Of a stretch of 64,000 bases of DNA, positions 34,853 through 43,696 are shown in pieces. Position 1 is the stretch's first letter, and each line of letters starts with the position of its first letter. The position numbers were made by a program, and so were the translations under genes. Under the pieces are notes generated by a model, which searched no databases, was not told the DNA's origin, and saw only the letters and a list, made by a program, of their open reading frames with translations. Origin of the DNA: an uncultured Clostridia bacterium (GTDB lineage: Bacteria > Bacillota > Clostridia > Oscillospirales > Ruminococcaceae); NCBI GenBank assembly GCA_947624675.1, contig CANQLI010000001.1:124001-188000 (forward strand), in the 5' to 3' direction.

Positions 34853-35764
34853 CTAAGTATCAAACTCCCTCAAAAACAGCATATTTTCAATCGTAATGCT
34901 CGACTTACACCAGTTTTCAGCTACATACCACTCTTTGTGGTCGTTGCCCCATGTCCACGGAACATAAAAAGAGCCGTCGGGGAGCTGTGTGGATTTTATA
35001 TATTCGCACTCGGCGCGGCAGATAGCTTCTGAATCGGCATTATAAAATCGGCTCTCCCGCGACTTAATAAACGCCGATGGGCGGGGTATATATTCCCACC
35101 AGCGCGAGGTATCGCGGCAGATAGACTTGTCTGCTATTTCATCGAGCTTACTGAGCATCGCTTTGCCGTCAAATGTCATTACACCGGCGTCCTTGCAGTC
35201 ATCATACATTGTGATAAAACACCGAGCGATATGCCGCTCTACCGGAGCATCGTTTATAAACCAATCCGCGGCTTCTTTCACGATTTTAAGACCCTTTTCA
35301 TAAAGTGCGCTCCCTTTTTCGGCGTATCTGACAATAAATCCCGCAAGAGCCGCAGTCGGGTTGTATTCAAATAGGCTGCCGTTTTCGGTATACTTCCACC
35401 AAATTGCGCATGGGCAGTCGTTGTTTGACGGAACGGTGTTCATCCACTGATTATGCGCTTCGTCAAAGCCGTCGCCGCTTTCAAGATAGCGCAAAATCCC
35501 CTGAATGATAGGGTTAGAGGGCTCAATACCACCTGCTTCGCGTATATACTCGGTCGCCTTCCAGACACCCATCGGCGTGGAAAGCGGATTGAAGTTATCA
35601 GCTTCTAAGCCCCAGCCAAAGCCGCCGTCAGGGTTCTGATAGGCTGAAAGCGCAGCAAACACATCTTCGCTTGAGCCGTTTTCAAAGTGGTACTTATAAA
35701 CAGCAAGATCAAGAGGTCTAGCGTTACGGTATATAAATCTGCGGGCTTTTTCGTAAGTGTTCAT
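34853..35764 (-). CDS. Prenyltransferase/squalene-cyclase-like alpha/alpha-toroid protein
   Basis: A 303-residue cytoplasmic protein with the terpenoid-cyclase/prenyltransferase repeat seen as YQNPDGGFGWGLEAD near residue 42 and again as QLPDGSFYVPW near 265 (the QW-type pattern Q-x-DGSF/GF). No catalytic DxDD of squalene cyclases is visible, so it is probably not a cyclase. Similar proteins in Firmicutes are uncharacterised. ATG 35764 has AAAGGAG upstream. It sits 50 bp downstream of a same-strand AraC regulator, which may control it. Confidence 0.7.
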   Translation of the reverse strand: MNTYEKARRFIYRNARPLDLAVYKYHFENGSSEDVFAALSAYQNPDGGFGWGLEADNFNPLSTPMGVWKATEYIREAGGIEPSNPIIQGILRYLESGDGFDEAHNQWMNTVPSNNDCPCAIWWKYTENGSLFEYNPTAALAGFIVRYAEKGSALYEKGLKIVKEAADWFINDAPVERHIARCFITMYDDCKDAGVMTFDGKAMLSKLDEIADKSICRDTSRWWEYIPRPSAFIKSRESRFYNADSEAICRAECEYIKSTQLPDGSFYVPWTWGNDHKEWYVAENWCKSSITIENMLFLREFDT

Positions 35765-35814
35765 TTTAAATATCTCCTTTAAATATGATTTGGATTTCGC
35801 AATCCTTTTCCATT

Positions 35815-36690
35815 TTACATAGTATCCTGTAGCCTGTCTTGTAAAAATCCGACACGAGCAGTCAGAAGTGCCTGTGTTGGTGTCATACCGTGACGGAACC
35901 GAAAATCATTTAGCAGATGTGCTTGATCAGTGTAGCCGTATTTTTCCACCAAGTCGAGGATATCTGCGTTGCCACGGGAAACTTCCTGCCATATAAGCTG
36001 ATACCGTATCAGATTTGAGAGAGTCTTAGGGCCGACACCGACGCTCTCTGCGAAAATTCGCTCCATTTTGCGTTCCGACAGAGCATTTCTCAGTGCAATT
36101 TCAGAAGTTTTCATACGACCGCAATATACGATCATATCACTTATAGCATTCATAAAATCACAGTTAAGGCGGTTAAGATTCAGTCTCCGAAGGAGAACTG
36201 TTTCCGCTGCCCGTGCTCTTTCAAAGAGTGTGTGAAAACGGTAGACGATCTCGGTAAGCTCGTTGGTAATTCCCCGAAAGAATTCATCGGGGAAATAAGT
36301 GTTGTTTTTAGTATGACGAAAGCTTTCCGTGCTAAACAGAATCGCGCTCCAGCAGAAAAAGCGGATCCCGAAGGTGGATAAGACTGCACCACTTTCTGTT
36401 GCGTGAGATTGATAAGTATGTTCATCCATCGTGCAGAAGCTTGCTGTAACCATTAAGTCTGAATGATTGACTTTAATGATTATATCCATACAGGTATCGG
36501 GAATCACAAGTCGCCCTGCTTTCTCATTAGGAATCTGCGGACGCTCATTTCCCCAGAAACAACAGACATACGGTTTTAGTGTATCACACGGCGGTATTTC
36601 GCAATAATCGCTGCTCCTTAAAAACGGAGTAAAAGTTATTGGTCGGTATAGCAAAGAAAGATTTACACTTTTCATTTGTTTTTCCATCAT
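35815..36690 (-). CDS. AraC-family transcriptional regulator
   Basis: A 291-residue regulator. The N-terminal half contains CCFWGNERP and VIPDTCMDIIIKV, the pattern of the DUF6597 sensor domain. The C-terminal AraC-type double helix-turn-helix is seen as VGPKTLSNLIRYQLIWQEV...ILDLVEKYGYTDQAHLLNDFRFRHGMTPTQAL. It is likely a DNA-binding activator; the ligand is unknown. Several ATG codons cluster at the start (36690, 36687, 36675) around AAGGA, so the start is uncertain by a few residues. It is probably cotranscribed with the toroid protein downstream. Confidence 0.88.
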   Translation of the reverse strand: MMEKQMKSVNLSLLYRPITFTPFLRSSDYCEIPPCDTLKPYVCCFWGNERPQIPNEKAGRLVIPDTCMDIIIKVNHSDLMVTASFCTMDEHTYQSHATESGAVLSTFGIRFFCWSAILFSTESFRHTKNNTYFPDEFFRGITNELTEIVYRFHTLFERARAAETVLLRRLNLNRLNCDFMNAISDMIVYCGRMKTSEIALRNALSERKMERIFAESVGVGPKTLSNLIRYQLIWQEVSRGNADILDLVEKYGYTDQAHLLNDFRFRHGMTPTQALLTARVGFLQDRLQDTM

Positions 36691-37047
36691 TCCTTATAAT
36701 TCAGCTTTTTTGTAAACAGCGCATAAAATGCCACCCACTTGCTTGCCTTTCCGGGCTTTTTGGTTTTTATGTACGGCTTTGTCATGGAGCCGTTGGTGAC
36801 ATATTTTTACGCATTTTACTTTTTTGTTTATTCCTGAATGAATTAACTACCTATATTCTTTATCTTTGTAAGTACATTTTATCATATGTTTCTCTTTAAA
36901 GCAATCAATTAAAATTATTTTAAGCGCGTATTCATCTGTACATAATACAATAGCAGTAACGCCTACACTCTTAATTTCGGAATTTTATTTCTTATTTAAA
37001 AACATTACTGTATAACAATATTTTTTAGCTTTTATTTGATTTTCCCC
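36691..37047. other. Intergenic region without a clear gene
   Basis: Divergent gap between the AraC regulator and the tsaD unit. The stretch 36760-36840 has a short hydrophobic reading frame, perhaps a remnant of a membrane-protein gene, but no start and no ribosome site. Confidence 0.4.
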
Positions 37048-37076
37048 TTGTATATTTTTTCTGTTTAGTGTATACT
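37048..37076 (+). promoter_or_regulatory. Promoter of the small peptide-tsaD unit
   Basis: TTGTAT (37048-37053) and TATACT (37071-37076), 17-bp spacer, 30 bp before the small peptide start. Confidence 0.75.
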
Positions 37077-37106
37077 TAAATTATACCATATAAAGGAGTC
37101 GGAGAA

Positions 37107-37229
37107 ATGAAAAAGTGTTTTAAAATAACGGCTTTGATCCTAGCCATATTATGTGTGCTTGCAACAGTAAAGCTTGCTGTAGAATTACTCGGCTCTCAAA
37201 AAAGAAAATATATAACTGTCGATAGGTAA
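37107..37229 (+). CDS. 40-residue single-span membrane peptide
   Basis: A small gene with a strong ribosome site (AAAGGAGTCGGAG) before ATG 37107. The product starts MKKCFKITALILAILCVLAT, one hydrophobic helix (about 7-29), and ends in a short basic/polar tail (GSQKRKYITVDR). Its stop is 4 nt before the tsaD start and it directly follows the promoter, so it is the first cistron of the unit. I know of no family. It could be a real microprotein or a leader peptide that feeds ribosomes to tsaD. Confidence 0.6.
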   Translation: MKKCFKITALILAILCVLATVKLAVELLGSQKRKYITVDR

Positions 37230-37233
37230 AACA

Positions 37234-38250
37234 ATGAAAATTTTGGGAATAGAAAGTTCTTGTGATGAGACTGCCGCCGCAGTTGTTGAGGACGGCAAAA
37301 AGGTTTTATCAAACATAGTTTCCTCACAGATTGATGAGCATAAGCTTTACGGAGGCGTTGTTCCGGAAATAGCCTCACGCAGACATCTTGAAAACATAGA
37401 TTATGTTGTGAATAATTCTCTTATTGAAGCAGAAGTTTCGTTAAATGAGATAGATGCGGTAGCTGTGACATATGCTCCGGGATTGATAGGCGCTTTACTT
37501 GTCGGGATAAACTATGCGAAAGGACTTTGCCTTTCAAGTAAAAAACCGCTTATTCCTGTTCATCATATAGCCGGACATATTGCGGCAAACTATATCACTC
37601 ATACTGATTTAAAGCCTCCGTATCTGTGTCTGGTTATAAGCGGCGGTCACAGCCATATCGTAATGGTTGAAGAATATACAAAGTACAGAGTCATCGGACG
37701 AACCCGCGATGATGCAGCAGGAGAATGTTTCGACAAAGTAGCACGAACCATAGGCTTTGATTACCCGGGAGGCAAATACATAGATTCAGCGGCGAAAAGC
37801 GGTAATGCTGATGCTTTTTCCCTTCCTCACCCAAATGTTACGGGAAGTAAATATGACTTTTCTTTTTCTGGACTTAAAACTGCAGTTATTAACCTCGTTC
37901 ACAATGCTTCCCAGAAAGGTGTTGATCTTAACCGAAACGATATTGCAGCATCTTTTCAAAAGACTATGTGTGATATACTCGTTTCAAAAACTATGCTTGC
38001 AATAAAAGACTTAAATGTCAATACTTTGGCAATAGCCGGTGGAGTATCCGCAAACAGCGGCATAAGAGCTGCTTTTGATGGTGAATGCGAAAAAAATGGT
38101 ATAAAGCTGTTTTTACCACAGCTTAAATACTGCGGTGACAATGCCGCTATGATAGCCTGTCAGGGATATTATGATTTTTTAGCAGGCAGAACTGCATCAC
38201 TCGACTTAAACGGAATAGCTACTTTAAGTCTTGACGAAATTTCTGAATAA
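37234..38250 (+). CDS. tsaD: tRNA threonylcarbamoyladenosine transferase TsaD
   Basis: Catalytic subunit that, with TsaB and TsaE, transfers the threonylcarbamoyl group to A37 of ANN-decoding tRNAs. It is a Kae1/Gcp ASKHA-fold protein of 338 residues. Visible features are GIESSCDETAAAVV at the N-terminus, the metal-binding histidines in VHHIAGH near 110, SGGHSH near 134, FDKVARTIGFDYPGGKYID and IAGGVSANSG near 270. The length is normal. tsaB and tsaE are not adjacent, which is unusual; rimI is about 700 bp away on the other strand. Confidence 0.97.
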   Translation: MKILGIESSCDETAAAVVEDGKKVLSNIVSSQIDEHKLYGGVVPEIASRRHLENIDYVVNNSLIEAEVSLNEIDAVAVTYAPGLIGALLVGINYAKGLCLSSKKPLIPVHHIAGHIAANYITHTDLKPPYLCLVISGGHSHIVMVEEYTKYRVIGRTRDDAAGECFDKVARTIGFDYPGGKYIDSAAKSGNADAFSLPHPNVTGSKYDFSFSGLKTAVINLVHNASQKGVDLNRNDIAASFQKTMCDILVSKTMLAIKDLNVNTLAIAGGVSANSGIRAAFDGECEKNGIKLFLPQLKYCGDNAAMIACQGYYDFLAGRTASLDLNGIATLSLDEISE

Positions 38251-38266
38251 AACGGAGGAAAATGAA

Positions 38267-38890
38267 ATGAAATTTATGGAGAAAACAAAAAAGTTTGAGG
38301 TTTTATTATCCGTATGCTGTGTTGCAATAGGTATATGGCTTTTGATTATGCAGAGGCAAGCGCTTGACATAATATGTTGGATACTGGGAGCCGCGCTTAT
38401 GATTTACGGAATATTTGTCACTATCGGGTACTTTACCAAAGATGACCCGGAGGATCAAGGCAGCGTATCTTCTATTGATCTTGCCAAGGGTGTTGTTTTT
38501 TCCGTACTGGGTGTTCTTGTGATAGTAAGTGCTTGGATAGTAGACATAATCACGGTAGTTATCGGAATCTTACTAATTATCAACGGTATTATATCACTTC
38601 AAAAAGCTTTGTATATCAGGCGAAATATGGGTAATTCCTACAACGGTTGGAAGCTCACTACTGTAAATGCCATTATAACTACTGCGTTCGGAATCGTGCT
38701 TTTATTTATCAACACAATTGATATTATATCTATAGCCATAGGAATAGCTCTTGTCTGGTACGGGGTATCGTCAATAGTTAATTATATTGCAGTTGTCAGC
38801 AAAATAAACAAGCTTGTAAATAACAGAAATAAAAATCAAAACGGCTCGTCAGCAGAGGTTATTGAAATAGAAGACAAAAATTCAAAATAA
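38267..38890 (+). CDS. DUF308-like integral membrane protein
   Basis: A 207-residue membrane protein with about six hydrophobic segments arranged as short repeats (for example ICWILGAALMIYGIFVTIGYF, IITVVIGILLIINGIISL and ISIAIGIALVWYGVSSI). This is the pattern of DUF308/HdeD-type proteins, whose role in Firmicutes is unknown. ATG 38267 is 8 nt after GGAGG; an upstream in-frame start at 38231 lies inside tsaD and lacks a ribosome site. It lies 16 nt after tsaD, in the same unit, with a strong terminator after it. Confidence 0.75.
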   Translation: MKFMEKTKKFEVLLSVCCVAIGIWLLIMQRQALDIICWILGAALMIYGIFVTIGYFTKDDPEDQGSVSSIDLAKGVVFSVLGVLVIVSAWIVDIITVVIGILLIINGIISLQKALYIRRNMGNSYNGWKLTTVNAIITTAFGIVLLFINTIDIISIAIGIALVWYGVSSIVNYIAVVSKINKLVNNRNKNQNGSSAEVIEIEDKNSK

Positions 38891-38917
38891 ACAAGTAAAT
38901 AAATAAAGATTAAAAAT

Positions 38918-38955
38918 ATCCGTATGGAAGAATTTTTCTCCATACGGATTTTATT
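38918..38955. terminator. Bidirectional terminator between convergent units
   Basis: An 11-bp perfect stem ATCCGTATGGA (38918-38928) with 38939-38949 and TTTATTTT after it. It overlaps the last codons of rimI on the other strand. Confidence 0.85.
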
Positions 38956-39397
38956 TTAAATATTTTGTCATAAGGATCGCCGTTTCATCAGGATCGCGGT
39001 AGTAATGAGGTCTTTTCCCCACCGTTTTAAATTCAAGTGAGGAATATAAAGAGATAGCAGCAACATTTGATTCTCTTACCTCAAGCGTCAGAAAACTGCA
39101 TCGTTTATATATCTCTTTCAAAGCTCTTTTGATAAGCGCGCGGGCAATTCCCCTTCCACGATAGCTTTTATCTACGGCGATCGTGTTTATAGAAGACTCA
39201 TCCAAAACCATCGAAACGCTTATATATCCGACAATTTTATTATTTACATCAGCTACCAGAAACAGAGAGTTATTATCCTTCGATTGACATAAAAAATCGC
39301 TCTCACTCCAAGGATGTGGAAAAATCTCCTTTTCCAATAGTGCGGCTTTTTTTATATCATCTTCTTTAGGTAAGCGGATCACCAAACCTTCAGTCAT
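38951..39397 (-). CDS. rimI: Ribosomal protein S18-alanine N-acetyltransferase
   Basis: A GNAT of 148 residues that acetylates the N-terminus of ribosomal protein S18. RimI features are the EKEIFPHPWSESDF segment near residue 20, the acetyl-CoA loop YRGRGIARAL near 80 and the family tail LEVRESNVAAISLYSSLEFKTVGKRPHYYRDP. ATG 39397 has GGAGG 7 nt upstream and overlaps the end of rsmI by 8 nt, so the two are coupled. rimI is more often next to tsaB/tsaD; here tsaD is close but on the opposite strand. Confidence 0.9.
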   Translation of the reverse strand: MTEGLVIRLPKEDDIKKAALLEKEIFPHPWSESDFLCQSKDNNSLFLVADVNNKIVGYISVSMVLDESSINTIAVDKSYRGRGIARALIKRALKEIYKRCSFLTLEVRESNVAAISLYSSLEFKTVGKRPHYYRDPDETAILMTKYLK

Positions 39398-40223
39398 TTT
39401 TATCCTCCAAAAGCTTTGAATAAAGCTCTGATTTTGAACACGAAGTCCATTTTGACACTGCCTTACAGGCATCTGCTGCTCTCATTCCATTATCTATCAG
39501 CTTTTTTACCTCTCTTACAGCGTCATCAATAGTCAAATCATCCTGAGTCTTCTGTGCGCCCTCGACTACAATCACAAATTCTCCCTTTGGTGTAACGCTC
39601 TTATAATACTCAAGAGCTCCTGAAAGTGTGGTCTTTATAACCTCCTCGTGCAGCTTTGTCATTTCACGGCAGAGAGAGATATTCCTATCGCCAAAAAATT
39701 TCAACATATCTGAAAGCGTATTGATAAGCTTATGAGGAGCTTCGTAAAAAATCATTGTGTTTTCAAGCTTTGACGCCGTCTTGAGATGTTCCCTTCGGCT
39801 TTTATTTGATGTGGATAAAAAGCCTTCAAATGAAAAACGCTTCGTACTAAGTCCGCTTATTGCAACAGCACTCATAGCAGCTGTCGGACCGGGGACAACA
39901 CATACCTTTATCCCATTTTCGTAGCATCTTTTTACAAGCTCCTCGCCGGGATCAGAAATACACGGCATTCCTGCATCAGTAACCGCAGCGCAGCATTCGC
40001 CGTCCAAAATTCGGTTTATTATAGTGTCTCCCGCCTGTACGGCATTGTGCTCGTGATAGCTTATCATTGGCTTTTTTATATCAAGGCTGTTTAATAGCTT
40101 TGCAGTTACCCTTGTATCCTCCGCACAAATAAAATCGACCGACTTAAGCGTTTTTATTCCCCTTAAAGTCATATCGTCAAGATTCCCTATCGGAGTTCCT
40201 ACTATATAAAGCTTTCCTTTCAT
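39390..40223 (-). CDS. rsmI: 16S rRNA (cytidine1402-2'-O)-methyltransferase
   Basis: Methylates the 2'-O of C1402 in the 16S decoding centre using S-adenosylmethionine. A tetrapyrrole-methylase-fold protein of 277 residues with KGKLYIVGTPIGNLDDMTLRG at the start, CAEDTRVTAKLL near 33, VTDAGMPCISDPG near 75 and FEGFLSTSNKSRREHL near 125. ATG 40223 has GGAGG 6 nt upstream; an earlier in-frame start at 40256 has none. It forms an overlapping pair with rimI. Confidence 0.95.
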   Translation of the reverse strand: MKGKLYIVGTPIGNLDDMTLRGIKTLKSVDFICAEDTRVTAKLLNSLDIKKPMISYHEHNAVQAGDTIINRILDGECCAAVTDAGMPCISDPGEELVKRCYENGIKVCVVPGPTAAMSAVAISGLSTKRFSFEGFLSTSNKSRREHLKTASKLENTMIFYEAPHKLINTLSDMLKFFGDRNISLCREMTKLHEEVIKTTLSGALEYYKSVTPKGEFVIVVEGAQKTQDDLTIDDAVREVKKLIDNGMRAADACKAVSKWTSCSKSELYSKLLEDKND

Positions 40224-40290
40224 ATTTCCTCCAGAAATTTTTATAGTGTTTACCATAAAAAGTATAACACAAAACTAAACTTCTGTAAAC

Positions 40291-40320
40291 AAAAAAACAG
40301 ACACTCACTTGAGTGCCTGC
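40291..40320 (-). terminator. Terminator of the rubrerythrin gene
   Basis: CAGGCACTC/GAGTGTCTG stem followed on the minus strand by TTTTTTTG. Confidence 0.85.
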
Positions 40321-40335
40321 CTATGTATTATCTTA

Positions 40336-40893
40336 TCAATAGTTTTGTGCGCTTAATTCAAAAAAGCTTTGCGGATGATTGCACACAGGGCATACCTTAG
40401 GTGCATTCGTTCCGACAACGATATGACCACAGTTGCGGCACTCCCAGACCTTTACCTCACTCTTTTCAAAGACCTGCGCTGTCTCAATATTCTTTAGCAA
40501 AGCACGATAGCGTTCCTCATGGTGCTTTTCTATTGCTGCGACCATACGGAATTTTACGGCAAGCTCGGTAAATCCCTCTTCCTCAGCTGTTTTTGCAAAC
40601 CCCTCGTACATATCGGTCCACTCATAGTTTTCACCATCTGCGGCAGCCTCAAGATTTTCCGGTGTGCTCTTGATTCCGTTAAGCTCCTTAAACCACATTT
40701 TCGCGTGTTCTTTCTCATTATCTGCGGTCTTAAGAAACAGCGCGGACATCTGCTCATAGCCCTCCTTTTTTGCAACCGAAGCAAAATAGGTATACTTGTT
40801 TCTCGCCTGAGATTCTCCCGCAAACGCAGCCTCAAGATTTTTTTCGGTCTGCGTTCCCGCATACTTTGATACTTTCTTTTCGTTTTCGCTCAT
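40336..40893 (-). CDS. Rubrerythrin
   Basis: Non-haem diiron peroxidase that detoxifies hydrogen peroxide in anaerobes. The N-terminal ferritin-like domain carries the diiron ligands in [13 protein letters not shown] (near 22) and [11 protein letters not shown] (near 56). A second Glu/His set is seen as [13 protein letters not shown] (near 122). The C-terminal rubredoxin domain has two Cys pairs, CRNCG and CPVCN. The length of 185 residues is typical. ATG 40893 has AAGGAG 9 nt upstream; an in-frame TTG at 40899 is rejected for spacing. It is a single gene with a strong terminator. Confidence 0.95.
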   Translation of the reverse strand: MSENEKKVSKYAGTQTEKNLEAAFAGESQARNKYTYFASVAKKEGYEQMSALFLKTADNEKEHAKMWFKELNGIKSTPENLEAAADGENYEWTDMYEGFAKTAEEEGFTELAVKFRMVAAIEKHHEERYRALLKNIETAQVFEKSEVKVWECRNCGHIVVGTNAPKVCPVCNHPQSFFELSAQNY

Positions 40894-40963
40894 TGTCAAA
40901 CACTCCTTATCAATGTATTTTATATTTTTACTTTTCTTATATAAATAAATGCTACATAGTACA

Positions 40964-42451
40964 CTAACTGTTTAAAATAAATGTCATCGTCAAAAGCTCG
41001 CTGTTTTCCACTCTCGATACGGAACTTATGTTAAAAGGAACCCCTAGATCCGAATAAGCAGAATTTAATATTTCAAATATCTTATCTTCCGAATTATCAT
41101 CAAGAAGCTCTGACACATATTCGTACGTATCGGAATCTGAATATTTTACGGAAATAAATCTGCTGTTATCATAAATAGCTTTTTCAGCAGCCAACCTGAC
41201 GGTTTCTTCAAAATCACTTTGATCGTTAATTATATAAGAATTTTTGACAAAGTAATTTTCACTTTCAGAAACAGCCTTAGGATAACTGTAAAACCTATTT
41301 ACACTTGGCGTATGTGCCTTTGATATAACATCATCAGTTACATTTAAATAATCATACAAAATGATTCCGCTGCCATCGGTAGATGGATCATCCCAACAAA
41401 CATCAACATTATACCATCTGCCTGATATTTTTACCTTATTCCACATATGTGGAACAGTTATGTCTTTATAAGTCGCATTTCCCGTTACTATCACACAGTC
41501 AAGCTTTGCCGCGTCGCAAAGTGTTAAAAATGCTTTTGCGTAACCTTCACAGGATGCCTTTCCTTCTACAAGGCAACCATAAGCCGAGTTTATATTGTCG
41601 CCCTCAGAAGTGTATTTACAGTATGAAACTATTTGATCGTGAAAATAAACGACCTTGTCAAAATCGCTCATACCACTGTCAATTCCCGCCATTATCCTGT
41701 TTATCTTTGATTTCAGTTGGGAGCGTTGTGCGGAAATTTCTTTTTCGGTCAACTTGTATTTCAGCTCAAGAGCTGTCACATAATAACCGCCGTAATAGGT
41801 ATAAGTAGTATCAAGAGTATCGGTAGCCGCAAGTGAAGCCTTTACTAACAAAAATATATCCGACAGCTTATCGGTGTCGTTTTTTCTTATGATACCATCT
41901 GATATATTGATTTTTTCCGAGCGATTTTCTATACCGTCTAAAATTGCATATAAAGCTGCTTTTTCGCTTTCATCCGCATTTGTCAGCATATTTTTTCTAA
42001 GATTATAACCTACCTCAAATTTTTTAGTGATCTTATCAGGCTCAGTTTTATCAGCGTTTTGATAGGTACTTGTTTTCTCAGTGATTTGTGTTGTTTTTGA
42101 TGTGTTTTTATTAGTTAAAGCCGCCTGTTCCTGTTTGACATCAGTATTAGTACCGGAAGTTTTCGATATTGAATTTTTATTGGTTACTGTAACTTTTTGT
42201 CCATCATCTTTTGATTTATCTTCTGTATGTTTAGTCGTTTTAGAGGTTTTCACAGACTGAGTGGTATTCTCAGAAGAAGGCTCTGTTGTTATCTCCTCAC
42301 CCGATACATTGTGGTTTACAATTTTGACAGACTCATCTTTGTTTGTTTGTGAAAATATGACAACTCCCATAAGAGCCGTTACCAAAACAGCAAGAACAGA
42401 GATCAATATTATTCTTATTTTCCGGTCAAGACTTTTAAAATAATTTGACAT
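40964..42451 (-). CDS. Membrane-anchored transglutaminase-like protein
   Basis: A 495-residue extracytoplasmic protein. It has an N-terminal signal anchor (about 12-33), a Ser/Thr/Lys-rich spacer (about 35-135) and a transglutaminase/protease-like domain with the Cys-His-Asp triad. Cys301 is in [12 protein letters not shown], the His in [10 protein letters not shown] near 337 and the Asp in [10 protein letters not shown] near 349. A C-terminal region of unknown fold follows. Bacterial members are usually peptidases or crosslinkers at the cell wall; no substrate is known. It lies on its own between rubrerythrin and a CBS-domain gene. Confidence 0.82.
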   Translation of the reverse strand: MSNYFKSLDRKIRIILISVLAVLVTALMGVVIFSQTNKDESVKIVNHNVSGEEITTEPSSENTTQSVKTSKTTKHTEDKSKDDGQKVTVTNKNSISKTSGTNTDVKQEQAALTNKNTSKTTQITEKTSTYQNADKTEPDKITKKFEVGYNLRKNMLTNADESEKAALYAILDGIENRSEKINISDGIIRKNDTDKLSDIFLLVKASLAATDTLDTTYTYYGGYYVTALELKYKLTEKEISAQRSQLKSKINRIMAGIDSGMSDFDKVVYFHDQIVSYCKYTSEGDNINSAYGCLVEGKASCEGYAKAFLTLCDAAKLDCVIVTGNATYKDITVPHMWNKVKISGRWYNVDVCWDDPSTDGSGIILYDYLNVTDDVISKAHTPSVNRFYSYPKAVSESENYFVKNSYIINDQSDFEETVRLAAEKAIYDNSRFISVKYSDSDTYEYVSELLDDNSEDKIFEILNSAYSDLGVPFNISSVSRVENSELLTMTFILNS

Positions 42452-42511
42452 AATAGCTTTACATCACCTTATAGGCGACCGCATCGTGCATCTCCTTAAA
42501 AATTGAGGGTT

Positions 42512-43360
42512 TTAATCTTCCTTATTTATTCTTTGTATTCTGATCCGTTCAATTCTTTTTTCAGTAACTATTATTGCACAAAATGAAAAGTCCTCATATC
42601 TGACAGTGGGAGTTTCTCCGCTTTGTGGAATTCTTCCCAAAAGGTCTATAAAGAATCCGCCCATTGTTTCATATTCGGTATCATCGGGAAGCGAAAACCC
42701 AACAGTCTTTGCAACATCATAAGGATGTGCGGTTCCAAGGCAGTCAAACATATTTGGCGTAATCTGCTCAATCTCTGCTTCCTCATCGTCATATTCATCC
42801 TGAATGTTTCCGACTATCGCTTCAAGCAGATCCTCCATTGTGACAATACCCGCAGTTCCTCCGTATTCGTCAACAGCAACGGCGATCTGCATTTTCTTTG
42901 CGGTAAAAAGCTCAAAAAGATCAGCGCAGCTGTTTGTTTCCGGAACATTTATGACATCTCGAATATACTCGCTTATTTTGTGTTCTTCAGGTTTTTTGTC
43001 GAATACCAGCCCGAGCAGATCCTTTGCAAACAATACTCCACAGATATTATCAATATCCTCTGTATATACAGGTATCCTTGAAAAGCCCTCTTCTATTATA
43101 AGCGAAACGGCATCCGTAAGCGGCGAGCATAACTCAACGCCTCTGACATTTGTTCTGTGGGTCATAACATCCTTTACCAAAAGGTCGTCAAAATCAAGAA
43201 TATTCTCTATCATTTCCTTTTGAAACGGCGCTATGTCGTTAAATTCCTCCGCATTAAGATACTCCATTATTTCGTCATCTACGGATGAATTTTCATTTTT
43301 ACCTGTTATTTTGTCAAAAAAAGCAGAAAATATATTTCGTCGCCCGTGACTGTCGTCCAT
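42512..43360 (-). CDS. CBS-pair and CorC_HlyC domain protein
   Basis: A 282-residue cytoplasmic protein of the hemolysin/CorC family without the N-terminal DUF21 membrane domain. Two CBS motifs are visible: VKDVMTHRTNVRGVEL...GFSRIPVYTEDIDNICGVLFAKDLL (about 55-115) and the second pair around AVAVDEYGGTAGIVTMEDLLEAIVG (about 165-190). The CorC_HlyC transporter-associated domain forms the C-terminus (YETMGGFFIDLLGRIPQSGE). Such proteins are linked to divalent-cation efflux; the name hemolysin is historical. ATG 43360 has AAAGGA upstream; the first in-frame ATG at 43393 has no ribosome site. Confidence 0.87.
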   Translation of the reverse strand: MDDSHGRRNIFSAFFDKITGKNENSSVDDEIMEYLNAEEFNDIAPFQKEMIENILDFDDLLVKDVMTHRTNVRGVELCSPLTDAVSLIIEEGFSRIPVYTEDIDNICGVLFAKDLLGLVFDKKPEEHKISEYIRDVINVPETNSCADLFELFTAKKMQIAVAVDEYGGTAGIVTMEDLLEAIVGNIQDEYDDEEAEIEQITPNMFDCLGTAHPYDVAKTVGFSLPDDTEYETMGGFFIDLLGRIPQSGETPTVRYEDFSFCAIIVTEKRIERIRIQRINKED

Positions 43361-43598
43361 TATTCTTTTCGTTCCTTTCTGATCAATATTCATAATTTTG
43401 AATAAATTAAAGAATAATTAAAATTACTCTTATTTATATCTTACAAAATATTGCCGCGATTGTCAATAGAAAAACCTACAAATTTAAGACTATTTTCACT
43501 TATATTTTACTACATTATGTGGTATATAAGTTTATCAACAACAATATTTTGATAATCAAACGGATAACTCATTAAATCATAGCAGTTTGTTATAACGC

Positions 43599-43627
43599 TT
43601 GTAAAAATTATGATTTTGGTGTATAAT
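43599..43627 (+). promoter_or_regulatory. Promoter of the malQ-glgP operon
   Basis: TTGTAA (43599-43604) and TATAAT (43622-43627), 17-bp spacer. The rest of the 43394-43696 gap is AT-rich without further features. Confidence 0.75.
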
Positions 43628-43696
43628 GGTATAAGTAATTGATAATATGTAAATATTGTGCTTTGTACAATGTATAACCAACTAAGGAGAGTTTTT

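Noticed and set aside
26655-36734. GCACAAAATGCCAC near 26656 and GCATAAAATGCCAC near 36720 as possible att sites of a 10-kb element
   Set aside because: Only 13 of 14 bases match, the AT-rich motif could recur by chance, and the region between includes genes of normal composition.
36639-36899. 86-codon hydrophobic plus-strand ORF overlapping the AraC gene start
   Set aside because: It begins inside the opposing AraC gene with no ribosome site. At most a remnant.
40964-42451. Transglutaminase protein as part of an adhesin-crosslinking system with the Cna-B adhesin
   Set aside because: No linkage in the genome segment and no known substrate motif; purely speculative.
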